From: Bacteroides luhongzhouii
GTDB lineage: Bacteria; Bacteroidota; Bacteroidia; Bacteroidales; Bacteroidaceae
Direction: 5' to 3'
NCBI RefSeq assembly: GCF_009193295.2
Contig: NZ_CP059973.1
Location: 4,402,001-4,466,000, forward strand
Length of the DNA stretch: 64,000 bases
A model generated the notes under the pieces. The model saw only the letters and a program-made list of their open reading frames with translations, made no database searches and was not told the DNA's origin. The translations under genes and the position numbers were made by a program. Below, piece after piece: positions 5,903 through 17,266 of this stretch. Position 1 is the first letter of the stretch. Each line of letters starts with the position of its first letter.

Positions 5903-8488
5903 TTAATGCCCGGAAACAGCCAATACAAACTTTATATCAGCATAGGAGACATCGTCTCCTAATGCTGCCTTAATGGCAAATATTCCCATGTATTCATGTT
6001 CTTCCAAATGCTTACGAATCTTCGCCAGATTTTCAGCTTTCACTACTTTCTCCACTTTAATCTTTCCTAAACGGACATAATATTCCAAATGCCCGGCAAT
6101 GGTTCCCGATACCAATTCACGAGCTTTGGCTATTTCATCTATGCTCATTCCCTGGCAGAACATTTCATAGCTGATTAATTTTGTATCTTTTTTCTTCTCC
6201 TTCTCCGCTTCTTTCTTCCGTTTTTCCTCCTCTTTCCGTTGCTTCAACTCTTCCCGCCGGCTTGCGGATTCCCTATTATCAGAGATGAGCATATCCATTA
6301 TTTCCGGTCTTTCCAATTGATTCTCCACCATATACTTACGGACAATACCCAAGATTTCAAGTCCATACTTTTCCACCCCTTTTGCTCCAAAATAGGGTAT
6401 CGCTTCCAAAGCCCTTGGATTATCCGGTAACAGATTCACAATTCCCATCAATGCTTTCTGTTGCATAATGACATAAGCAGGAAGATTCACCTCACGTGTT
6501 TTGGCTGTCCTCCATTCAGACAGGGCACGATAAAGCTCCGGATGCAAAATATCCGTAGGCACTTCCACTTTCACCTTTTCAGCACCGCTACGTGTACGCT
6601 CTTTCCGTTCCTTCCGCTCTTTCTTTTCTCTCAATGCTTTCGAAGCACCGGAAGATGAAGAATCATCCTCAAGACTCAACATTACTTTAGCCTTCAACTT
6701 CAAATAATCCGTAATAGCGAACGCCCCTCTCTCAGACACAGCCTCCAACAAAGACTCTTTAATCCACAATGCATCATCCAACGCCTGCATACGTTCTGCC
6801 AACAGTTTTCTCAACTCTTTATTGTCAAGAGGCATATTAGTCTTATTATACAAAGCCCGAACCGGCGCCAACTCTTTATGAAAATATCCGGCCCCTGAAC
6901 GAATCCGCTCCTGTAACTCCTGATTCGTCGCATAGTCTTCACTCTCATGTATCAACCGGGTATACTGGTTACGAAAACGCTGGGACACTTCCACTATCTT
7001 CTCTCTGACATGAAGTTCCAGTGCCTTATATTCTGCCAACTGCTTCGGAAAGAGCTTATACAATTCTTCATCTATCAAACGAAGCAATCGTTTATAAGCC
7101 TGATCGATCGAATAGAAATTAAACAAATCACTCAACAAATCAAAGAAATACGCCTTTTGCATATCGTTCAACTGTTGATTGCCCGGTTTATTCTGCTCTA
7201 CCGCTTTGGTAAAATTATCCACCGTAGCATCACTAATAATGGCTTCCCTCCGCAAAGGAGACTCCAACACCATCCCTTCCAAAGTCTTGCAACGGCTCAA
7301 TGCCACATAAGTCTGCCCGTGCGCAAAAGAGTTACGTGCATCAATAATGGCACGCTCAAACGTCAAACCCTGACTTTTATGTATCGTAATGGCCCATGCC
7401 AGACGGATAGGATATTGACGGAACGTTCCCTCTATCACTTCCGTGATTTCCTTTGTTTCCTCATTCAACACGTACTTATAATTTCCCCACTCTTCCGGCA
7501 ACAACTGAAATTCTGATTTGTTTCCCTTCCCCCGCACGATAATACCTGCATCATCAACAGTGACCACCTCACCAATCATACCGTTATAATATCGTTTCTC
7601 GGACGATGGATCATTCTTCAGGAACATAATTTGTGCTCCTTCCTTTATTGTCAGGAGTTCATCCGCAGGATACGAATATTCGGGAAAATTACCTTCTATC
7701 TCGGCACGAAAATGATACGCCTTGCCGGGCAAAGATGCCAGTTCACGGTCATTTACTTTCTGTGCCTGATAATTATGTGTCGTCAGCCGAATATATCCTT
7801 CTTCTTTTTGTGGCTGGAAACCGGGCTGATAACGACGGTTCAGCTCATTCAGCACTTCATCATCAGCCTTATTTTCCCGGATTTTATTTAATAAAGACAG
7901 GAAGAACGTGTCACTCTGCCGATAGACTTTTTTAAGTTCAATAGTCATATATGCCGTCTCTTTCAACGCATGACTCGCAAAGAAATAAGGGGTCTCGTAA
8001 TGCTTCCTCAACAGTTCCCATTCATTATCTTTCACAACGGGAGCCAATTGTTGCAAATCTCCAATCATCAACAGTTGCACTCCGCCAAACGGTTTCTCTC
8101 TATCACGATACCGCCGCAGAGTTGCATCCACCGCATCCAACAAATCGGCGCGCACCATACTAATCTCATCAATAACGAGTAAATCCATGCTACGAATTAT
8201 GTTCCGTTTTTCTTTACTGTAACGGTAATGCGTTTGGGAAGAATTAAAGGTAGTTTCCGGCACAAAAGGAGCAAAAGACAACTGAAAGAAAGAATGAATC
8301 GTTACTCCTCCCGCATTGATGGCTGCGATCCCTGTCGGTGCCAATACAACCATGCGCTTAGGGGTGTGTTCTTTCAATCGTCTAAGAAATGTCGTTTTTC
8401 CAGTTCCGGCTTTTCCGGTAAGAAATAAATGTGTGCCTGTATTTTCAATGAACTGCCAAGCTAGCTGCAGTTCCGGGTTATTTTCCAT
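5903..8488 (-). CDS. Pif1-like DNA helicase with C-terminal HRDC-like and HTH regions
   Basis: Superfamily 1B ATP-dependent helicase of 861 residues. The start at 8488 (MENNPELQLAWQFIENTG) is chosen because the upstream frame is Phe/Lys-rich filler. Walker A is LTGKAGTGKTTFL near residue 20, Walker B LLVIDEISM near 108, then GGVQLLMIGDLQQLAPV and the motif VI region YVALSRCKTLEGMVL. A charged linker rich in Lys/Glu follows. An HRDC-like segment (LPDNPRALEAIPYFGAKGVEKYG) and an HTH segment (MSIDEIAKARELVSGTIAGHLEYYV), as in RecQ/RQC-type helicases, end the protein. Role in unwinding stalled or structured DNA is inferred from family. Confidence 0.9.
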   Translation of the reverse strand: MENNPELQLAWQFIENTGTHLFLTGKAGTGKTTFLRRLKEHTPKRMVVLAPTGIAAINAGGVTIHSFFQLSFAPFVPETTFNSSQTHYRYSKEKRNIIRSMDLLVIDEISMVRADLLDAVDATLRRYRDREKPFGGVQLLMIGDLQQLAPVVKDNEWELLRKHYETPYFFASHALKETAYMTIELKKVYRQSDTFFLSLLNKIRENKADDEVLNELNRRYQPGFQPQKEEGYIRLTTHNYQAQKVNDRELASLPGKAYHFRAEIEGNFPEYSYPADELLTIKEGAQIMFLKNDPSSEKRYYNGMIGEVVTVDDAGIIVRGKGNKSEFQLLPEEWGNYKYVLNEETKEITEVIEGTFRQYPIRLAWAITIHKSQGLTFERAIIDARNSFAHGQTYVALSRCKTLEGMVLESPLRREAIISDATVDNFTKAVEQNKPGNQQLNDMQKAYFFDLLSDLFNFYSIDQAYKRLLRLIDEELYKLFPKQLAEYKALELHVREKIVEVSQRFRNQYTRLIHESEDYATNQELQERIRSGAGYFHKELAPVRALYNKTNMPLDNKELRKLLAERMQALDDALWIKESLLEAVSERGAFAITDYLKLKAKVMLSLEDDSSSSGASKALREKKERKERKERTRSGAEKVKVEVPTDILHPELYRALSEWRTAKTREVNLPAYVIMQQKALMGIVNLLPDNPRALEAIPYFGAKGVEKYGLEILGIVRKYMVENQLERPEIMDMLISDNRESASRREELKQRKEEEKRKKEAEKEKKKDTKLISYEMFCQGMSIDEIAKARELVSGTIAGHLEYYVRLGKIKVEKVVKAENLAKIRKHLEEHEYMGIFAIKAALGDDVSYADIKFVLAVSGH

Positions 8489-8611
8489 GCTTTCTCTAAT
8501 TTTGGGTAAAGGTACTGAATATTCTTTTTCTTTCGTCTTGATACGAAAGAAAAAGAACCAAAAAGAAAGAATCAAGGCTGCGTTTTTCCGGCTACTCCGG
8601 TGCTTCCTCCG

Positions 8612-8660
8612 GCTAAAGGGCAGAAACTCGCTACGCTCAAACAGTCTGCCCTTCTTAACG
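8612..8660. repeat. 49-bp inverted repeat, left arm
   Basis: Exact reverse complement of 8994-9042. Each arm can also fold alone because it contains GGGCAGA...TCTGCCC, a 7-bp stem. Composition (many CG steps) differs from the flanks. Confidence 0.95.
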
Positions 8661-8993
8661 CCGAAGGAAACACCTGCGCTTGACGCCGGAAAAACGAGGC
8701 CGGGGAACCCGTGCGGCGTAGCGACCTTTGGTATACGGAATATTGCATTGTTTTAAAAGACGTATAACATGGAAAACTTTGCTATATAAAAGCCGCAGAC
8801 GTTATACGACTAAATATAGCAAAGCAGAACAATATATAATAGAAATATAGAATACGATATAATAGAGATAGTAGAGATAGAAAGATACAGAGAGTTCCTT
8901 CCTAATACCCCTCACGAACATCATACAGCAAACCAGCCGCCGGACTCCCCCCGGCCTACTTTTTTCTCCGTCAGGCGAGCGCCCGTAACGTAG

Positions 8994-9042
8994 CGTTAAG
9001 AAGGGCAGACTGTTTGAGCGTAGCGAGTTTCTGCCCTTTAGC
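8994..9042. repeat. 49-bp inverted repeat, right arm
   Basis: Partner of 8612-8660, 333 bases away. It sits about 115 bases past the atpG stop, so it would be transcribed by any read-through from the ATP synthase operon. Confidence 0.95.
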
Positions 9043-9156
9043 GAAGTGAAGGAAGCGAGTAGGAGAAAAAAGTCAGCCTTGAATTTTTCTTTGCTTCTTT
9101 CTTTTGTTTCAAGACAAAAGAAAGATGATTACGAGACAAAAGAAAGACGATTAGAA

Positions 9157-10053
9157 TTACTTCATAGATCCCCCCACAATATCCAGCAACTCATTTGTAA
9201 TCGCCTGCTGACGACTCTTATTATACTGCTTCGTCAAATCCTGAATCAGTTCATTCGCATTATCCGTAGCCACTTGCATAGCCAGGGTACGTGCAGCATG
9301 TTCCGATGCATTAGAGTCGACGGCAGCAGTAAAAATCTTCTGGCTCAATACTGTTGGTATTAGGCTGGCGATCAATTCTTCCGCGTTCGGTTCGATGATA
9401 TAATCATTGGCAATTTCATGCTCCTCTACCTCCTCTTTGTTCTTTCTCTCCTCTTCACTTACCACATTCGTCAGATTAATGGGGAGATACGTCTCCCGGA
9501 GAAGAATCTGTACCCCCATTGATTTGAAGTGATGATAGATTATCTCCACACGGTCCACTTCTCCTGCCACATACATATCCATCAATCGGTGAGCCAATTC
9601 GGCAGCCTCCTGATACGTCGGTTTGTCGGAGAGCGTCGGAGAAGCCTCCTGCGGTTTGAATCCCATTCGTTTGACCGCTTCATCCACCTTCTTGCCAATT
9701 GGGAATATCAAGATATTATCCTGTCCCAGAGTGCGGAACTCCCCGATCGTTTGCATCATCATTTTGATGACGTTGGCATTGAAAGCACCACAAAGAGAAG
9801 TGTTTGAAGAAAAGACGACGATTGCTACACGTTTCACTTCACGCTCCTGCACATAAGGAGATTTGACAGACAGGTCCGCGCTTAGGAAATTAGTCAGAAT
9901 CTTGTTCAACTTCTTCTGATAAGGCAGCATATTCTCAATGGCTCCTTGTGCCTTGTGTAATTTGGCAGAAGCCACCATCTTCATTGCTGAAGTGATTTTT
10001 CGGGTACTTTTTACCGAATTTATTCTGGTTTTTACTTCTTTCAGTGAAGCCAT
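9157..10053 (-). CDS. atpG: ATP synthase F1 gamma subunit
   Basis: Central rotor shaft of F1, 298 residues. The N-terminal helix MASLKEVKTRINSVKSTRKITSAMKMVASAKLH-type signature and the C-terminal helix NANELIQDLTKQYNKSRQQAITNELLDIVGG form the coiled coil that turns inside alpha3beta3. The middle contains the Rossmann-like domain (VAIVVFSSNTSLCGAFN). It is the last gene of the operon, about 60 bases after atpA. Identification is secure. Confidence 0.97.
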   Translation of the reverse strand: MASLKEVKTRINSVKSTRKITSAMKMVASAKLHKAQGAIENMLPYQKKLNKILTNFLSADLSVKSPYVQEREVKRVAIVVFSSNTSLCGAFNANVIKMMMQTIGEFRTLGQDNILIFPIGKKVDEAVKRMGFKPQEASPTLSDKPTYQEAAELAHRLMDMYVAGEVDRVEIIYHHFKSMGVQILLRETYLPINLTNVVSEEERKNKEEVEEHEIANDYIIEPNAEELIASLIPTVLSQKIFTAAVDSNASEHAARTLAMQVATDNANELIQDLTKQYNKSRQQAITNELLDIVGGSMK

Positions 10054-10112
10054 AGCGATAATTAAAAATTAATAATTAAAAATTAAAGAGCCGATTAGAG
10101 ATAAAGAGTCAA

Positions 10113-11696
10113 TCAGAGATACTGTTTCGCCACCATAGCGGCAGTCTCTTCAATAGCCTTAATCACGTTATCGTCGATCACACCCGTTCTCAAAATGTCC
10201 AATACGTCCTCCTGGTGATTCAGTTGCAGAGATTCGATAAAACTGCGTTCAAAGTCCTGCACCTTATCCAATGGGACATCATGTAGAAGTCCGTGTGTAC
10301 CACAATAGAGGATAGCAATCTGCTGCTCTACGGGCATCGGGCTGTATTGCGGTTGAATCAACAACTGACCGTTCTTACGTCCCTTATCAATAGTCAGGGC
10401 AGTAATCGGGTCCATGTCGCTGCTGAACTTGGAGAAGGCTTCCAACTCGCGATATTGCGCCTGGTCAATCTTCAATGTTCCGGCCACCTTCTTCATAGCC
10501 TTAATCTGTGCGTTACCACCTACACGGGACACGGAGATACCGACATTGATAGCCGGACGCGTACCCTGGTTGAACAAGTCAGTCTCAAGGAATATCTGTC
10601 CGTCGGTGATAGAAATCACGTTCGTCGGGATATAAGCCGATACGTCACCAGCCTGCGTTTCGATGATAGGCAATGCAGTGAGCGAGCCGCCACCTTTCAC
10701 AATCCCCTTCAGACTTTCCGGGAGATCGTTCATTTCGCGTGCCACTTCCTCCTGACTGATAATCTTGGCAGCACGTTCCAACAGACGGGAGTGCAGATAG
10801 AAGATATCACCCGGATAAGCCTCACGACCGGACGGACGGCGAAGAATCAGCGAAACCTCACGATAAGCCACCGCCTGTTTGGAAAGGTCATCATAAACCA
10901 CCAACGCATGACGGCCGGTATCACGGAAATACTCGCCAATAGCAGCACCCGCAAATGGAGCATAATACTGCAACGCAGCCGGATCACCCGCCGTGGCAGC
11001 TACAACCACCGTGTAGTCCAGTGCTCCGTACTCACGAAGTGTATTAACGATAGAAGCAACGGTAGAACCCTTCTGACCGATAGCTACATAGATACAATAT
11101 ACAGGGTCGCCTGCCAGGAAGTTAGTGCGCTGGTTGATAATCGTATCAATCGCAATAGCAGTCTTTCCCGTCTGACGGTCGCCGATAATCAACTCACGCT
11201 GTCCGCGACCGATAGGAATCATAGCGTCCACAGCCTTCAATCCGGTCTGCAACGGCTGGTTCACAGGCTGACGATAGATTACTCCCGGAGCTTTCCGTTC
11301 CAAAGGCATATCATACAGTTCGCCACCAATCAACCCTTTGCCGTCGAGCGGTTCGCCCAGCGGATCAATCACACGTCCCAGCATGCTCTCTCCTACACGG
11401 ATGGAGGCGATACGTTTGGTACGCTTCACGACGAAGCCTTCTTTGATTTTGTCCGTCGGACCCAACAGTACAGCACCCACGTTGTCCTCTTCGAGGTTCA
11501 TCACGATTGCTTTGATACCATTGTCAAACTCCAGCAATTCATTGGCCTCGGCGTTCCGCAGTCCATAGATACGCACTACGCCGTCACTCACCTGGAGCAC
11601 CGTACCGATTTCGTCAAGTTGCACATTGGCATTGATTCCTTCGAGCTGCTTGCGCAATATATCGGATACTTCGCTTACTCTTATATTTTCAGACAT
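10113..11696 (-). CDS. atpA: ATP synthase F1 alpha subunit
   Basis: Regulatory, non-catalytic nucleotide-binding subunit of F1, 527 residues. The P-loop [11 protein letters not shown] is near residue 170, the family signature [14 protein letters not shown] near 365, and the arginine finger lies in that SVSR motif. The start codon overlaps the atpH stop by one base (TAATG), so translation is probably coupled. Length is about 15 residues longer than E. coli AtpA at the C terminus, which is usual variation. Confidence 0.98.
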   Translation of the reverse strand: MSENIRVSEVSDILRKQLEGINANVQLDEIGTVLQVSDGVVRIYGLRNAEANELLEFDNGIKAIVMNLEEDNVGAVLLGPTDKIKEGFVVKRTKRIASIRVGESMLGRVIDPLGEPLDGKGLIGGELYDMPLERKAPGVIYRQPVNQPLQTGLKAVDAMIPIGRGQRELIIGDRQTGKTAIAIDTIINQRTNFLAGDPVYCIYVAIGQKGSTVASIVNTLREYGALDYTVVVAATAGDPAALQYYAPFAGAAIGEYFRDTGRHALVVYDDLSKQAVAYREVSLILRRPSGREAYPGDIFYLHSRLLERAAKIISQEEVAREMNDLPESLKGIVKGGGSLTALPIIETQAGDVSAYIPTNVISITDGQIFLETDLFNQGTRPAINVGISVSRVGGNAQIKAMKKVAGTLKIDQAQYRELEAFSKFSSDMDPITALTIDKGRKNGQLLIQPQYSPMPVEQQIAILYCGTHGLLHDVPLDKVQDFERSFIESLQLNHQEDVLDILRTGVIDDNVIKAIEETAAMVAKQYL

Positions 11697-12256
11697 TATA
11701 CAATTCTCCTATTCTTATCAATAAATTGTTGTTTCACTCGCTTCAACTGCGTGGCAACGCTTGCATCCAGCCGGTAGCCGTTGACGTCGAAGATAAAGCC
11801 ACCCCCGATAGAGGGATCTATCACTGTTTCCAGTTCCATCTGGGCGTGCAAGACATGCTCTGCTGCAGACCGAATCCGGTCTTCCGTCTCTTTATTGACG
11901 GGAACGGCCGTAATCAATTTGCCGGTTCCCATATGCTTCAGCTTCCGGTAGAGATCCAGATACATCAGACTGATAAATTGCAGATAGCCTTCACGCCTGT
12001 TTCGCAGTACCAAAGTGATAAAACGGACAAACTCTCTGGTCGATTTACTGTCACCATCGGCAGCTGTACAGACTAACGCCAACTTTTCCTTGGTCATGAT
12101 GACGGGATTATCAAGCGCTTCGCGCAGACCGGGCTGTTCACTAAAGCTGTGTGACAGGGTCAGAAACTCCTGATACAACCTGTCTTCCAGACCTCTTTCC
12201 TGTGCGTATTCAATGATAGCTTTTGCATAACGCATTGAGAGTATTCCGACTTCCAT
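11696..12256 (-). CDS. atpH: ATP synthase F1 delta subunit
   Basis: Peripheral-stalk subunit linking F1 to subunit b, 186 residues. It opens [22 protein letters not shown], the typical delta start, and its C-terminal half has the OSCP-type segment [14 protein letters not shown] ... [22 protein letters not shown]. It starts 5 bases after the atpF stop and overlaps atpA by one base. Confidence 0.95.
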   Translation of the reverse strand: MEVGILSMRYAKAIIEYAQERGLEDRLYQEFLTLSHSFSEQPGLREALDNPVIMTKEKLALVCTAADGDSKSTREFVRFITLVLRNRREGYLQFISLMYLDLYRKLKHMGTGKLITAVPVNKETEDRIRSAAEHVLHAQMELETVIDPSIGGGFIFDVNGYRLDASVATQLKRVKQQFIDKNRRIV

Positions 12257-12261
12257 CTTCC

Positions 12262-12765
12262 TTAGTTCTTATTCGGGGTTAGTATTTCATCCAGCATGCG
12301 GTCGATCATGCCCATCTGTGCTTCCTTGTCCTCAAGACTCTTACGGAGCACTTTCTCGGCGATGTCAACAGAAAGCACGGCCACTTGGCGACGGATGTCG
12401 CGGATTGCTTCGTCTTTCTCCACCTGGATTTGTTGTTTCACCGCATCAAGTTCTTTTTGTGCGGCAATTTCGGCTTGTTTACGGGCCTCGTGAACAATCT
12501 TGTCACGTTCTTCCATTGCTTCCCTCAAGATGCGTCCTTGCTCTTTGTTGGCGGCTGCCACCAATGCGTCACCTTCTTGTTTCAGTTTAGACAACTGGGC
12601 ATTAGCTTCCCTCGCCACCTCCAAAGACTGGTCGATATAGGTCTTACGGCCTTCCACCATCTTGATGATGACAGGGAAGCCGTATTTCGCCAATATCACG
12701 AACACAATCCCGAATGAGAGAAACATCCAGAACAGCAGGCCACTATCAGGTAATAGTAATGACAT
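12262..12765 (-). CDS. atpF: ATP synthase F0 b subunit
   Basis: Peripheral stalk, 167 residues. One N-terminal membrane helix ([17 protein letters not shown]) is followed by a long Lys/Glu/Ala-rich helix (about 40-150) that dimerises as the stator. Only one b gene is present in the operon. The ATG follows an unusually long spacer after atpE that contains a stem-loop. Confidence 0.95.
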   Translation of the reverse strand: MSLLLPDSGLLFWMFLSFGIVFVILAKYGFPVIIKMVEGRKTYIDQSLEVAREANAQLSKLKQEGDALVAAANKEQGRILREAMEERDKIVHEARKQAEIAAQKELDAVKQQIQVEKDEAIRDIRRQVAVLSVDIAEKVLRKSLEDKEAQMGMIDRMLDEILTPNKN

Positions 12766-12800
12766 AATCTTTATTTACGATTTTACGATTTATAATTTAC

Positions 12801-12867
12801 AATTTCGCAGCTGACCATTGTATCAGGGTCTCCCCCATTTAGAAACATGGTTTACGCCTGCGAAATT
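12801..12867 (-). promoter_or_regulatory. Stem-loop between atpE and atpF
   Basis: AATTTCGCAG (12801-12810) pairs perfectly with CTGCGAAATT (12858-12867). The 47-base interior can form smaller stems (CCAT...ATGG and GGGagaCCC on the transcript). There is no T run, so it is unlikely to be a simple terminator. It could protect the atpE end of the mRNA or lower expression of the downstream genes. Confidence 0.6.
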
Positions 12868-12885
12868 CGCTTGTTATATACCTGA

Positions 12886-13164
<279 letters not shown>

Positions 13165-13253
13165 TTATATTTTCTCTTGTTTTATTATTTAATCACTCAT
13201 TCCGCGCGTTTATTCCGTATTCATTCAATCACGTTTTCACCGCGTTTCATTGA

Positions 13254-14393
13254 TTATTCTTCTGTTTTCACTTTGGCTCCTTCCTGTGCCAGTCCGATAA
13301 ACACTGCCGACAACATCGTAAATACATAAGCCTGGATGAAAGCCACCAATAGCTCAAGCGCATTCATAAAGATGTTGAACAATACGGAAGCCACCGTGAG
13401 TGTACCGTTCAGCGCAGGCCCCATGCTTGCCGAGATAAATATCAGGCAAGTGAGCACCAGCATCGCCATGTGTCCGGCCAGCATATTGGCAAAAAGACGG
13501 ATCATCAAAGCAAACGGTTTCGTGAAGATTCCGAAGAACTCGATGAACGGCATCATCGGCACAGGCACTTTCAGCCACCAGGGTACATCGGGCCAGAAAA
13601 TATCTTTCCAGTAATGTTTCGTACCGAAGATATTAACCGCAAGGAACGTGCAGACTGCCAGCACCATCGTGATAGCGATATTTCCCGTCACATTCGCACC
13701 TCCGGGGAAAAACGGAATCAATCCCATCATGTTATTGATAAAGATGAAAAAGAACGCTGTCAGCAGATACGGTGCAAACTTCCGGTAATTGGGGCCTACA
13801 CAACTCTTGATGATGTCGTCGTTCACCATCATGATGAACATCTCCATGAATCCGATAAATCCTCCCGGCGCTTTGGCTCCTTGCGGACGCTTCCTGTACC
13901 AGTGTGCCACGCACAACACGATAACGAGCAGCAATACGCTGTTGAACAGCAAAGCAAACGTCACCTTCGTAATAGAAATATCCCAGGGACGAACCTGTTC
14001 GCCTGACGCGTCATACTCTACCAATTTGCCTTCGTACTTGCTTCCTGCGGGAGCGATGGAAAGTCCTTCATACGTACCTCCATTCTCTTCGAGACGGGAA
14101 GAAAGGAACGTGTGCCAACCTGAAGTGCTACTATAAACAATAATAGGTAACGGTATAGTAATATGCGTGTTACCCCATGTTGTAATATGCCATTCGTAGG
14201 AGTCACCGATATGTCCGAACACAATTTCTTTCACATCAACCGTGTTCTCCTGTTCCTCCTTCGGAGTAATCTCGTCCTGCGTCTGCTGCGCCACCACTTC
14301 CCCCTCTTGCTCTTGCGCAAGAACCGGCAAACTGACCGCTGCCATCAGGCAGAACAGAATCAACGGAGCTACTATGTTATGCAACTGTTTCAT
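13254..14393 (-). CDS. atpB: ATP synthase F0 a subunit with N-terminal secretory extension
   Basis: Stator proton channel, 379 residues against about 270 in E. coli. The C-terminal 240 residues are the normal five-helix a subunit, with the essential Arg in FALMIRLFANMLAGH and the partner Gln in ELLVAFIQAYVFTML. The extra N-terminal 140 residues begin with a signal peptide (LILFCLMAAVSLPVLAQ) and an acidic Gln/Glu segment, then a small soluble domain (about 55-135) that would face the periplasm. The start overlaps the preceding small membrane gene by 17 bases. Confidence 0.95.
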   Translation of the reverse strand: MKQLHNIVAPLILFCLMAAVSLPVLAQEQEGEVVAQQTQDEITPKEEQENTVDVKEIVFGHIGDSYEWHITTWGNTHITIPLPIIVYSSTSGWHTFLSSRLEENGGTYEGLSIAPAGSKYEGKLVEYDASGEQVRPWDISITKVTFALLFNSVLLLVIVLCVAHWYRKRPQGAKAPGGFIGFMEMFIMMVNDDIIKSCVGPNYRKFAPYLLTAFFFIFINNMMGLIPFFPGGANVTGNIAITMVLAVCTFLAVNIFGTKHYWKDIFWPDVPWWLKVPVPMMPFIEFFGIFTKPFALMIRLFANMLAGHMAMLVLTCLIFISASMGPALNGTLTVASVLFNIFMNALELLVAFIQAYVFTMLSAVFIGLAQEGAKVKTEE

Positions 14394-14811
14394 GTTTCTT
14401 CTTATTTTTCTTTTTCCGTTTCTGATTCATCTCAAAAGAGAAGAAAAACCAAGTTTCGAATATGAGATATATCAAATAGAACGAGATAAATGTCAGTAAA
14501 AAAGCTCTGGCTTCTTCGCGTACAGCAAGACAATAAATCAAGACGAGAATCAGCGAAAGAATCATCTTTATCATTTTCATTGCCAAATACAACAGTAACA
14601 TTCTCTGCGGAGCGTGCCGCCGGCAAGCGTCGAACATATAGATGCTGGCCAAACCGAAGAAATAAAAATAAACCGGTATAAACGGATACCCTCCGAAATA
14701 ATGCCCCGGCAGAGCGAAGTGTAGGATAACAGCTCCAAGCAGCGCGCTAGTCACTGCAAATAAGGTATGCCAACAAATAAAGCTCCGTTTAGTTTTACTA
14801 ATATTCATCAT
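14377..14811 (-). CDS. Small membrane protein of the ATP synthase operon (AtpI-position)
   Basis: A 144-residue protein with about four TM helices and a very basic tail (QKRKKKNKKKHE). It lies between atpC and atpB and overlaps atpB by 17 bases, where other operons have atpI. I see no clear AtpI signature, so a role in assembling the c ring or a subunit is inferred from position and topology only. Confidence 0.75.
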   Translation of the reverse strand: MMNISKTKRSFICWHTLFAVTSALLGAVILHFALPGHYFGGYPFIPVYFYFFGLASIYMFDACRRHAPQRMLLLYLAMKMIKMILSLILVLIYCLAVREEARAFLLTFISFYLIYLIFETWFFFSFEMNQKRKKKNKKKHETVA

Positions 14812-14891
14812 GTTACTGTGTTTTTCTGTAAGGTTATAATCTCGTTCTTTTCAATCTTTAGATGCTTAATCTTTGTGCCGGAAGGCTTCCG

Positions 14892-15140
14892 TCAGGAAAC
14901 ACAAGCAGAAACCGTACCGTCACTCATTTCGACAAAACCGCCCTGAATATCCATCGTATGCTCTTCTCCCTCCATCGTCGTATAACTCAATGTTCCTGCT
15001 TTCAGCGACGATACAATGGGCGCATGTCCCGGAAGAATAGAAAACGAACCGATCATGCCCGGCAATGTGACAATCTTCACATCTCCGTCGAATATGCTCT
15101 TTTCGGGCGATACTATACTCAAATGCAGTTCTTTCATCAT
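14892..15140 (-). CDS. atpC: ATP synthase F1 epsilon subunit, short form
   Basis: Rotor subunit, 82 residues against about 135-140 in E. coli. The whole N-terminal beta-sandwich is present (LHLSIVSPEKSIFDGDVKIV ... LPGHAPIVSSLKAGTL ... GGFVEMSDGTVSACV). The C-terminal two-helix domain that inhibits ATP hydrolysis in E. coli and Bacillus is absent; the frame simply stops after the last strand. It starts 9 bases after atpD. Confidence 0.93.
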   Translation of the reverse strand: MMKELHLSIVSPEKSIFDGDVKIVTLPGMIGSFSILPGHAPIVSSLKAGTLSYTTMEGEEHTMDIQGGFVEMSDGTVSACVS

Positions 15141-15149
15141 TTTATATTT

Positions 15150-17266
<2,117 letters not shown>

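Larger units (their letters stand above)
8489..9156. other. Gene-free region built around a large inverted repeat
   Basis: Between the helicase start and the atpG stop there is no plausible gene. The outer 80-100 bases at each end are diverged inverted copies of each other (both contain TTCAAGGCTG/AATCAAGGCTG next to runs of AAAGAAA). They enclose the exact 49-bp arms listed separately. The centre (8750-8940) is A/T- and purine-rich with short GATAGAGATAG-like runs. Confidence 0.7.

Noticed and set aside
8750-8940. A microsatellite or origin-like region from the GATAGAGATAG runs.
   Set aside because: The runs are short and irregular, and no DnaA-box cluster or dnaA gene is nearby.
10293-11777. 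A long open frame (494 codons) on the strand opposite atpA.
   Set aside because: It mirrors the third-position pattern of atpA, has no recognisable domain and is fully covered by a certain gene.
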